A DNA stretch of 21,494 nt from a virus, in IMG/VR virus record IMGVR_UViG_3300042305_000789, positions 1 to 21,494 of that record, one strand, 5' to 3'. Positions 15,428 to 21,494 of this stretch are shown here, in pieces (the stretch's first letter is position 1; each line of letters opens with the position of its first letter). Below the pieces are notes generated by a model. It made no database searches, was not told where the DNA came from, and saw only the letters and a list, made by a program, of their open reading frames with translations. The position numbers were made by a program, and so were the translations under genes.

Positions 15428-16747
15428 TTAAACGCCGCTGGAGTAGTAGAGGCCCTTCCAGCCGACGGCTTTGGCCGCGAAGTCGAGAAAGACGTTGATG
15501 CGAACGCCAAGAATGTCGCCAGCGTTTTCGACGCGGTAGAACTGCGGGCCGGGCGCGCCCGCCAGGTTGGCGTATTCGACATCGCCCGTTGCGGCGGCGC
15601 CGTACCATTTGGCAGTGTCGGTGAGTTCGGCATCGGACACGACTTCCAGCATTCCTGCGAACCAGTTCTGGTCGGAAATCTTGACAGAAGGCCCGGTTTC
15701 ACGCATGGCAGTGACAGCCGTCATGCGCTTGGCGGGCGGGACGATGAGGTATTTCGGCATCAGGTTCAACGGGCTTACCCCGTCGATATCCTTCTGCGTG
15801 GCCATCGCCACAAACATGGAGTCCAGACCGGTGTTACCGATGGCGCCGGTGCCGACGTTTTCATGATCGGCATGGAACAGCGTCACGCCGTCATTCATCG
15901 CCGCGTTCGCCGTTAGGATGGCGTACACGGTCTTGTTTTCCAAGCGCGCGCACTGCTCGCCCATCTTCGCGCTGATGTCATTGAAGGCACCGAGGTCGTC
16001 GTTGATGAGCATTTGGCGCGTGAAGCTGATGCCGCGCGCGTAGGTCGCCAGCGCGTAGGATTCGCGCTCTTCGCCCATTGTGCCCAGCGTGACTTCTCCG
16101 CCTTCGGGGACTTCCAGAAGCACGGGGGCCGCACCACTGCGAATCCGGCGCATCGTCTTGAAGTCGTTCGCCACACTCGCGCGAGACCAGGTTTTGTAGG
16201 TCACGGGCGCAGTGTCGTAGGCGGTCAGCAGCACTTTGCGCAGCCCGTTTTCCAGGATGTACGGGAAGTCGCTGGTGGAGTGGAACGCTTGGATACAGAA
16301 GTCGGTTTCGTTCATACCGCGCGTGTTGACGCCCGCGCGCGCCAGCACTTCTTCGGCCAGCCGGCGAACGCCCATGCCCCGGAAGTCGTTGGCGGCTTCC
16401 ACTTGATACTTCGACGGGTCCACGCGGTTCAACAGCGCTGAGACGCCCAAGGCGCGCCGCGTGTCGCGCTCATCGCGGGAGATCGTGGCGGCGGTGTGGC
16501 CGACGCGAGTATCGGTAGCCATATCGGCGGCGATCTTCGCCTCGATCACGGCATCTTTGAATGCCTCGACCGTCTGTCCGCTAGAGATAGCGGAGTTGAT
16601 GGCCGTAGCGGGCATCTTGGCGAGCGCGCCAATACGGGAGATTTCGCTGGTGCGGGTCCGTTCGGCGGCCATGGCGGCGGCGGCAATAGCCTCGGCGTTA
16701 ATAGCCGGGTTCTGCCCCGTGGATTCGACAGGGTTCGGATTGGGCAT
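15428..16747 (-). CDS. Nested in-frame scaffold/major capsid gene (probable internal start)
   Basis: An internal ATG at 16747 (M240 of the protease-capsid fusion) is preceded by AAGGAGG with 5 nt spacing, the strongest Shine-Dalgarno sequence seen at any start in the window. Initiation here would give a 439-residue protein beginning MPNPNPVES, made of the helical scaffold-like segment and the capsid domain but no protease. Lambda uses the same arrangement, with Nu3 nested in frame at the 3' end of protease gene C, to make the scaffold in excess of the protease. Here the nested product would also carry the shell subunit, needed in hundreds of copies against few protease copies. Independent translation is an inference from the ribosome binding site. 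Confidence 0.7.
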   Translation of the reverse strand: MPNPNPVESTGQNPAINAEAIAAAAMAAERTRTSEISRIGALAKMPATAINSAISSGQTVEAFKDAVIEAKIAADMATDTRVGHTAATISRDERDTRRALGVSALLNRVDPSKYQVEAANDFRGMGVRRLAEEVLARAGVNTRGMNETDFCIQAFHSTSDFPYILENGLRKVLLTAYDTAPVTYKTWSRASVANDFKTMRRIRSGAAPVLLEVPEGGEVTLGTMGEERESYALATYARGISFTRQMLINDDLGAFNDISAKMGEQCARLENKTVYAILTANAAMNDGVTLFHADHENVGTGAIGNTGLDSMFVAMATQKDIDGVSPLNLMPKYLIVPPAKRMTAVTAMRETGPSVKISDQNWFAGMLEVVSDAELTDTAKWYGAAATGDVEYANLAGAPGPQFYRVENAGDILGVRINVFLDFAAKAVGWKGLYYSSGV

Positions 16748-17464
16748 ATAGCCCTCCTTGTGTGAATTGTCATCAGGGGCAGAGCCCTGGACTTTGTTGG
16801 GCGGTGCAACTTCCACCGCATTCGCCACCGGCCCAACCGCGCACAATGCAGCGGGGGCGTTACGGTAGGCGGTCAAATTCCATTCGTTTTTCGCGGCCGT
16901 GGTTTCCACGATCCGGTCAGCTAGACCAGCATCTACGGCTTCCTGTGCGGAAAACCACGTTTCCGCGTCCATCCACGCGCGGACGGTCGCCTCGTCTTTG
17001 CCGGTTCGGCGCATGTAGTCGGCCGTCAGTGAATCGGCGTACTTACTGAGAACTTCCGCAACGGCCATGTGATCGGAAGCGTTGCCGAAGGCCAGAGCGT
17101 GCGGATTGTGGACCATCACAAACGCGCCCGCCGTAATCTCGATTTCGTCTGCCGCCAGCATAATCACGGACGCGGCCGATGCGGCCAGCCCATCAATATG
17201 AGCAACCACTCGCGCCGGGTGTTGCGCAATGGCCGTAGACATTGCCCGCGCGGCGTCAACCTCCCCGCCTGGGGAGTTGATACGCAAATGAATCAATGAC
17301 GCCTTCAGTGATTTCAAATCCTTGGCAAATTGAGACGCCTGAATTCCCCACATCCCACCAATCGCGTCGTAGACAAACACTTCGGCGGCATCTTCCGCCT
17401 TCGCGTTGATCTCGTAACGGCGCGGCTTTTGTTCGTTGTCGGCGAAGAGTTTATTGAGGCTCAT
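15428..17464 (-). CDS. Prohead protease / major capsid protein fusion
   Basis: 678 residues from the ATG at 17464. A longer reading from a TTG at 17512 would lie wholly in portal sequence and is less likely. Residues ~15-190 are a ClpP-like serine protease: INSPGGEVDAARA, then DGLAASAAS with the probable nucleophile S96, and VMVHNP with the probable H119. After a Pro/Asn-rich linker (about 210-255), residues ~255-340 are Ala-rich and helical and could act as a scaffold (delta) domain. Residues ~350-678 are a Mu gpT-like, HK97-fold capsid protein (NDFRGMGVRRLAEEVLARAGV, GEERESYALATYARGISFTRQ, LFHADHENVG). Such protease/capsid fusions are known in tailed phages. The protease would cut the scaffold and release the mature shell subunit. 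Confidence 0.95.
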   Translation of the reverse strand: MSLNKLFADNEQKPRRYEINAKAEDAAEVFVYDAIGGMWGIQASQFAKDLKSLKASLIHLRINSPGGEVDAARAMSTAIAQHPARVVAHIDGLAASAASVIMLAADEIEITAGAFVMVHNPHALAFGNASDHMAVAEVLSKYADSLTADYMRRTGKDEATVRAWMDAETWFSAQEAVDAGLADRIVETTAAKNEWNLTAYRNAPAALCAVGPVANAVEVAPPNKVQGSAPDDNSHKEGYMPNPNPVESTGQNPAINAEAIAAAAMAAERTRTSEISRIGALAKMPATAINSAISSGQTVEAFKDAVIEAKIAADMATDTRVGHTAATISRDERDTRRALGVSALLNRVDPSKYQVEAANDFRGMGVRRLAEEVLARAGVNTRGMNETDFCIQAFHSTSDFPYILENGLRKVLLTAYDTAPVTYKTWSRASVANDFKTMRRIRSGAAPVLLEVPEGGEVTLGTMGEERESYALATYARGISFTRQMLINDDLGAFNDISAKMGEQCARLENKTVYAILTANAAMNDGVTLFHADHENVGTGAIGNTGLDSMFVAMATQKDIDGVSPLNLMPKYLIVPPAKRMTAVTAMRETGPSVKISDQNWFAGMLEVVSDAELTDTAKWYGAAATGDVEYANLAGAPGPQFYRVENAGDILGVRINVFLDFAAKAVGWKGLYYSSGV
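16753..16759 (-). promoter_or_regulatory. Strong internal Shine-Dalgarno sequence AAGGAGG
   Basis: On the minus strand AAGGAGG is followed by GCTAT and then ATG (16747-16745), an optimal spacing. In the fusion frame it encodes the K-E-G of the linker, so it is compatible with both readings. The starts I examined for the other genes have at most partial sites such as GAGG, GGAAG or AGGGG, and several have none. Confidence 0.75.
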
Positions 17465-18926
17465 CAGGTACCTGCTCTTGCGGGTCTGCCGCGTTGCTTT
17501 CTGCGATGGCAAGTTGACCGTTGAAAAAATCCACTCCGGCCCCTTGTAATCCCTCGGAGTATTCGGAGATTTCCGCCAACTGCTGCGCTGGGTTATTCCC
17601 CGCGCCTGCCACGACTTGCGGCCAGGTCTTTTTGCCGATCTGGAGGTCTACTTGATCGGCTTTCGATTCCGACAGCCGATCTAAAAGCTCGAACGCGGGC
17701 GGGCTCCATTGGTGCGAGGTGTCAGATGCCGGCCCATCTAACATCAGTAGGTATTCCAAGAACTTCTGCGCCGCCCATTCGCACATTTGCGGGATAAACC
17801 ACGCCCATTGGTGGGACTCGACCGCGCGCTTGAACGCTACTGCGCCCATGCGGCTACTGCTGTAATTGGACTTCGAATAGTTCCCGGTCAGTAACTCGAA
17901 CGGGATTCCAATGCCTGCCGCAAAGTCTCGCTGGCGGCTCGTCTTATAATCTTCGTATCCGCCAGCGTATGCCGGCTGATTGAATTTCACGTCTTCGCCA
18001 GGCCGCAATTTAAGCATCATGCCAGGCTCAAACGTCGATACCGGGTTACCGTTGGCGTCGGCGACTTCGGTGGTGAACTGGAATTCGTCGCCTTCAGGCG
18101 AGGTCACTGCGGCGGCAATACACGCCTCAGTGCGCTTGCGGATAATCTCGGCTTCTTCCCAATCCGCGGTGTCTTTTGCGGGGAGGGTTGACGGCGCCAA
18201 CCGGGGGACGATCCGAACCTGCCCCGGCCGTTTCGGGCGCCCAATATGGGACACCTCGGAGGCGGGCACGCGATGCGACATCGTGCTGATAGAGCCGGGC
18301 AAGCCGGATGCCGCGCTATCGCCGGGGTGACGGTCGAATAGCCAATACGCCACGCGCTTTCCGACTCCGTTGAATTCGACGCCCTGGATGATGTAGCCGC
18401 TCGCCAGCGTGGCCGTTTTGAGTGTGTCCAGGTAGTCGGCTTCCAGAACTTGAATCTGCACCGGAGGCCAGACGCCATCAGAACGGCGACGGGGGCGGGA
18501 TCGGAGAAGGACTTCGCCGGTTTCAAATTCTGCGTCACACGCCTGGGCTTGAATCGCCTCGAAACCAGGCAGGCCATCGGCGGAGCACGTCTTAACCCAT
18601 GCGTCCCACTTCGCCTGCACCGTGGCGTCATTCCACTGGCAAAGGATGCCTGTCCCGACTACTGAATCGGTCCATTTCGTTTGACCGCTACCCGCCAGCG
18701 GGTTATTGCGAATGAGGTCGCGCGATCGGTCGCGGAGTGCCACCAGCCCGCCCGATGTTTCAGCGTTGGCCGATGCTCCACTCGTTGTCCATCCGGCCGT
18801 GCGGCGGCCGTCTTTCGCGCCTTCATAAGATGCCTTCGGGTTCAGCGCGGCGCGGGCGCGACTCCGCCGAATCCCGGCAGCCGGGTCGAAGAACGCAACG
18901 ACTTTATCAACGATGTTTAGGCTCAT
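17451..18926 (-). CDS. Portal protein, lambda gpB family
   Basis: 491 residues, somewhat shorter than lambda gpB (533). The portal is the dodecameric ring at one head vertex through which DNA enters and leaves and on which the connector assembles. Family features include the early SYEGAKDGRRTAGW segment, LRDRSRDLIRNNPLAGS (about 63-80), GTGILCQWN, the acidic ACDAEFETGEVLLR segment (about 128-141), VLEADYLD, and a C-terminal FELLTGNYSKSNYSSSRMG region. Lambda gpB is trimmed by the head protease in its N terminus. Whether that happens here is unknown. The gene starts in an ATGA overlap with gpW and ends 14 nt inside the following protease gene. Confidence 0.96.
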   Translation of the reverse strand: MSLNIVDKVVAFFDPAAGIRRSRARAALNPKASYEGAKDGRRTAGWTTSGASANAETSGGLVALRDRSRDLIRNNPLAGSGQTKWTDSVVGTGILCQWNDATVQAKWDAWVKTCSADGLPGFEAIQAQACDAEFETGEVLLRSRPRRRSDGVWPPVQIQVLEADYLDTLKTATLASGYIIQGVEFNGVGKRVAYWLFDRHPGDSAASGLPGSISTMSHRVPASEVSHIGRPKRPGQVRIVPRLAPSTLPAKDTADWEEAEIIRKRTEACIAAAVTSPEGDEFQFTTEVADANGNPVSTFEPGMMLKLRPGEDVKFNQPAYAGGYEDYKTSRQRDFAAGIGIPFELLTGNYSKSNYSSSRMGAVAFKRAVESHQWAWFIPQMCEWAAQKFLEYLLMLDGPASDTSHQWSPPAFELLDRLSESKADQVDLQIGKKTWPQVVAGAGNNPAQQLAEISEYSEGLQGAGVDFFNGQLAIAESNAADPQEQVPDEPQ

Positions 18927-19132
18927 CCGTTGGTGTGCTGAATCAAGAGCGCGCGATTCGTCCGCGTGCCAGTGGAGGATGCAAGTTCTCCGTCAAGGAT
19001 CGCCAGCGCTTTTTCCATGCCCGCAATATCTGCGTAGGTCACGGACTTGTCGCCGGTCGTGATGGATTTCACGGCGTCGGCAATCCGCCCTACTAAAGCG
19101 TCCCGTTTTGTCTGGAGTTCTTCGGTTGTCAT
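18923..19132 (-). CDS. Head-tail joining protein, gpW family
   Basis: 69 residues, matching the ~68-residue lambda gpW, a small alpha+beta protein that joins the connector after DNA packaging so that the tail can attach. The sequence has the expected pattern: an N-terminal helix (MTTEELQTKRDALVGRIADA), a short beta hairpin around KSVTYAD, a second helix (IAGMEKALAILDGELAS) and a flexible C terminus. It overlaps the large terminase stop (ATGA at its start) and the portal start (ATGA at its end), the same place gpW occupies in lambda between A and B. Translational coupling to both neighbours is likely. Confidence 0.93.
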   Translation of the reverse strand: MTTEELQTKRDALVGRIADAVKSITTGDKSVTYADIAGMEKALAILDGELASSTGTRTNRALLIQHTNG

Positions 19133-21045
19133 CGTCTAAGCCAATTACTCCCGCCCTGTATCCACCCGGGCCGCGCTTGCGGCTTAGGTTGCTCAGATGG
19201 CTGCTGTGTGATCTGCGTTGGGCCTTGTTGCCGTGCAACGGTAACGCCGCGTGGTAGTGGCTCCATGGCTACTGCTAACGCATTCCAGCGCGCTTCCGGC
19301 CACTTCCCAACCCCAAGATGCTCCGCGGCCGCCCGTGCGTAATTCGCGGTGTCCAGCGCCTCGTTGCGTCCGGTCTTGTGCCAGCGGCCTTCCATGAAGC
19401 CGCGCTTATTCTTCGCCTGCACGTACCGCTCCGCGACGAGTTGCTTGTACCACTCGTCTGTTTCCCGGTAGTGGTGAACCCAGCCGGGCGGATGTTCCCC
19501 GCCCTCCGCTGATTTGCCGAGGCGCAACTGACCGTAAAGCTCAGTCTTCGCCATCGACACATTGACCGGATACACCAGCACGCCACGGCGCCGGCGCTTC
19601 GAGTTCGATTCTGTTGTTTTCGGCGTCCCGAGGACCGCCGTTCCGGTATCGTAACCCTTAACCACGATCACCCGGCCCGGTCCCTGTTGCCGTGCCCAGT
19701 CGTACACCTGCGTGGATTGATCGCCGGAGTCAATCGCCGTGCGGCTGATCGACATTTCAGCGCCGGATGCGTGCCGCCAGGTTTCCCCGAGCATTCCGGT
19801 AAGTTCGAGCCATGGCCCAGCGCCTAGGCGGGCGGTGTCACCGAATAGAACCCGGTAGTCTACCAGGAAGCGCTGTTTATTGCGCCCCCAGCCCCATACA
19901 GCTATTTCTAATCGGTCGCGCTGTACGTCAACCCCGGCCGTTAGAATCAACGCGCCAGCGGGCACTGTGCCCTTTTCGTAGTCGGACGCGCGGGAGGCGA
20001 TGATTTCCCAGTCGGGGGCGTCGCCGGTGATCTTCCATAGTTCGGCGAGCTTCGTGTTGATAAACGATTTCAGCTCGCCCGGGTCGTCTTTCGACGCGAG
20101 GAAGTCTTCGGCCAGCTCGCCCCATGGCGTGATGAGCGAATAGAGGCGCGGGAGGTGGAAGCCGGCTATTTTCGACTTCGGGTTACCCTTCACCCACTCG
20201 CCGCGGTCAATCATCCACGGTTTTCGCCAGTTTTCAATATGCCCATGGCAGAGTTCGCACTCGTACCAGGCTTCAGCCGGATCTGCGCCCCACTTCACCC
20301 GCTCCCAGATGAGCACCTGATAGGCACCGCACAGGGGGCAGGGAACGTAATATTTCCGCTGGTCGGAGCGCGTCCACCACTCGTAGATAACGGAGTCACC
20401 TTCCAGCGTTGGGGTGGACGCCAGCGCAACTTTTCGTATGCGCCGAAAATTCGCCGTTCTCATGATGAACAGGCGAACAGTAGAGCCTTCTTTTCCGACT
20501 TCGCGCGGCCAGCGGTCTACCTCGTCTCCGAGGGCGTACCGGATCGACCGCATCTGAAAATTCTCTGGCGTTTGCGCGCCAAGCATGGTCAGCGATCCAC
20601 CGCGAAACCGCTTTTCGTTGATTGTGTTCCCGGCTTCGCGCGATTTCTTTACGGCCACAAGCCCGGCCAGCGTCGGGCAGTCCCGAAACATCGGGTCGAT
20701 GCTCTTTTTGCTAAACTCTTCCGTGTCCGCTTCGCGCGGTTGAATCAAGAGGATCGGGCCGGGGTCGTTGGCGATGTAGGAGCCGATGGCGTTTTCGTAG
20801 GCCGTCGTTTTCAACATCTGCGAGGCGCACATCAGCACAATAAACTCGGTCGGATCGTGCGCGCTGAGAACGTCCATGGGCTCCCGCTGGAAGGCCCAGG
20901 CCCGGAAGTCGCCGGGGGATGCACTGCGTTCGCTGGAGAGCTTGCGGTTACTCTCCGCCCACTCCGTCACCGTCTGCCGGATCGGTGGCCGCATCGCCTT
21001 CGCCGCCGCTGTCCACAATAGCTGCGCCTGCGTCGAGAAAGTCAT
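19129..21045 (-). CDS. Terminase large subunit, lambda gpA (GpA) family
   Basis: 638 residues, close to lambda gpA in length. This is the packaging motor: an N-terminal ATPase drives DNA into the prohead and a C-terminal nuclease cuts the concatemer. The N-terminal WAESNRKLSSE and SASPGDFRAWAFQREPMD segments are typical of the family. A Walker A-like CASQMLKTTA lies at about 73-82 and Walker B YALGDEVD at about 170-177. Two CxxC pairs (C236/C239 and C263/C266) suggest a zinc site. Acidic nuclease candidates are D373 (GVDVQ), D439 (AIDSG) and D565 (EALDTANY). The ATG at 21045 lies inside the small terminase gene. An ATG at 20994 with GAAGG close upstream is an alternative, but it would cut the conserved N terminus. 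The stop overlaps the gpW start as ATGA. Confidence 0.97.
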   Translation of the reverse strand: MTFSTQAQLLWTAAAKAMRPPIRQTVTEWAESNRKLSSERSASPGDFRAWAFQREPMDVLSAHDPTEFIVLMCASQMLKTTAYENAIGSYIANDPGPILLIQPREADTEEFSKKSIDPMFRDCPTLAGLVAVKKSREAGNTINEKRFRGGSLTMLGAQTPENFQMRSIRYALGDEVDRWPREVGKEGSTVRLFIMRTANFRRIRKVALASTPTLEGDSVIYEWWTRSDQRKYYVPCPLCGAYQVLIWERVKWGADPAEAWYECELCHGHIENWRKPWMIDRGEWVKGNPKSKIAGFHLPRLYSLITPWGELAEDFLASKDDPGELKSFINTKLAELWKITGDAPDWEIIASRASDYEKGTVPAGALILTAGVDVQRDRLEIAVWGWGRNKQRFLVDYRVLFGDTARLGAGPWLELTGMLGETWRHASGAEMSISRTAIDSGDQSTQVYDWARQQGPGRVIVVKGYDTGTAVLGTPKTTESNSKRRRRGVLVYPVNVSMAKTELYGQLRLGKSAEGGEHPPGWVHHYRETDEWYKQLVAERYVQAKNKRGFMEGRWHKTGRNEALDTANYARAAAEHLGVGKWPEARWNALAVAMEPLPRGVTVARQQGPTQITQQPSEQPKPQARPGWIQGGSNWLRR

Positions 21046-21442
21046 CGGCTAATTGAGCGGCACATCGGTCAGTTTCGCGGATCAGGAAGAGGCGTACTTC
21101 GGTCGGGTCGGTCATTGCGGCCAGTTGGTCGCACAGTGCATTCGGAAGCGCTGAGAGTTTCTGCCGGACCATCTGGCAGAGTTGCGCCCAGGCGGCGGAC
21201 GCCATCGCCACGGGGATCACGTCGCCCTGTTTTTGCTGGAATTCCAGCTCTCGAAGGTTGGCGAGCGCGGACTCTTTGCGGAGTTGCGCGTCGATGAGAG
21301 TCTCGTCGCGCGGCGCTTGTTCGTGGCGGTTTTTGATGATCGACTCGTCTGATTCACCGCGCCGGCGCCTGCGGTTGACGTTTTGCGGGGAGATTCCCGC
21401 TTTTTCAGCCACGGAAGCGGCTGAACTTCTACCATTTTTCAT
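20948..21442 (-). CDS. Terminase small subunit (Nu1-like)
   Basis: 164 residues. By position and composition this is the DNA-recognition subunit that binds the packaging site and hands DNA to the large terminase. The first ~35 residues look like a helix-turn-helix (VAEKAGISPQNVNRRRRRG), the usual site-binding domain. They are followed by a charged helical region (about 50-75), a helical segment around WAQLCQMVRQKLSALPNALC (about 105-125), and an acidic Gly/Asp-rich tail (about 140-164) that probably contacts TerL. The last 98 nt overlap the start of the large subunit gene in another frame. The ATG at 21442 lacks an obvious Shine-Dalgarno sequence. The family assignment rests on context and overall pattern rather than on a diagnostic motif. 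Confidence 0.82.
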   Translation of the reverse strand: MKNGRSSAASVAEKAGISPQNVNRRRRRGESDESIIKNRHEQAPRDETLIDAQLRKESALANLRELEFQQKQGDVIPVAMASAAWAQLCQMVRQKLSALPNALCDQLAAMTDPTEVRLFLIRETDRCAAQLADDFLDAGAAIVDSGGEGDAATDPADGDGVGGE

Positions 21443-21494
21443 AGAATATGGTTTTTGGTAAGACTAACTAGGTATCGCGTGCAATGAGTCGACC
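21443..21494 (-). other. Short upstream edge, no supportable gene
   Basis: Only 52 nt lie upstream of the small terminase ATG. No Shine-Dalgarno sequence and no convincing promoter are seen. One minus-strand frame is open from the edge to a TGA that overlaps the terminase ATG (CTATGA), so an upstream gene could end here in the same coupled manner, but 17 codons are too few to support this. Confidence 0.3.

Larger units (their letters stand above)
1..21494 (-). mobile_element. Late structural gene cluster of a lambda-like siphovirus or prophage
   Basis: Every gene that can be recognised belongs to phage packaging, head or tail morphogenesis, all on the minus strand and in the standard late order from terminase to tail fibre. 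A tape measure gene together with a tail tube gene and no sheath gene indicates a long non-contractile tail. Integrase, repressor, lysis and replication genes are not in view, so integration cannot be judged. The module continues past the left edge inside the fibre gene. On the right only 52 nt precede the small terminase gene. Confidence 0.93.

Noticed and set aside
14598-15431. Plus-strand open frame of 277 codons across the decoration and attachment genes
   Set aside because: Antisense to two genes with good context. The Gly/Arg/His-rich product has no visible domain.
17464-17512. Upstream TTG start giving a 694-residue protease-capsid protein
   Set aside because: The added 16 residues are encoded entirely within the portal gene and are basic and unconserved-looking. 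The ATG at 17464 leaves a 14-nt overlap like other junctions and has a partial GCAGG site.
21443-21494. Late promoter before the small terminase gene (TTGCAC box)
   Set aside because: A TTGCAC occurs but no acceptable -10 box stands at 16-18 nt, and the edge is too close to judge.

Overview
The window is the late (structural) region of a tailed, long-tailed (siphovirus-type, lambda-like) phage or prophage. All supportable genes lie on the minus strand, read from the right edge to the left edge, in classical order: small terminase, large terminase, gpW-type joining protein, portal, protease/capsid, decoration protein, head-tail attachment, tail completion and terminator, tail tube, tail assembly chaperone with frameshift extension, tape measure, two small tail-tip proteins, a large tail-tip hub protein, and a very large tailspike/fibre that runs off the left edge. 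I see no plus-strand gene, tRNA, rRNA, CRISPR array or insertion sequence. Lysis, integration, regulation and replication genes are outside the window, so a free phage and a prophage cannot be told apart.

Layout (minus strand): DNA packaging 21442-19129; connector and portal 19132-17451; capsid module 17464-14820; head-tail connection and tail completion 14813-13325; tail tube and chaperones 13328-11439; tape measure 11438-8685; tail tip 8685-4234; receptor-binding spike 4237-<1. Most junctions are ATGA, TAATG, TAAATG or TAAGTG overlaps or abutments, which implies one polycistronic, translationally coupled transcript. The largest gap (62 nt, capsid to decoration protein) holds a perfect 8-bp GC hairpin.

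The most notable signals are as follows. (1) A textbook -1 frameshift site, A AAA AAC followed directly by UAG, lies at the end of the tail assembly chaperone, with a hairpin downstream and a 130-codon extension in the -1 frame. (2) The ClpP-type prohead protease is fused in frame to a Mu gpT-like capsid protein, and the only complete AAGGAGG ribosome binding site I found sits inside this fusion, just before an ATG that would release the scaffold-capsid part alone (compare lambda C/Nu3). (3) A lambda L-like domain, with cysteines resembling its iron-sulfur ligands, is fused to a J-like hub. (4) The tailspike begins with what looks like a secretion signal peptide. (5) A 40-codon cysteine-containing gene is wedged between two ATGA overlaps.

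The host cannot be fixed from this window. The DNA is GC-rich, and the signal-like start of the spike, ending in AFGQ, recalls exported proteins of Acidobacteriota; this is only a weak hint.
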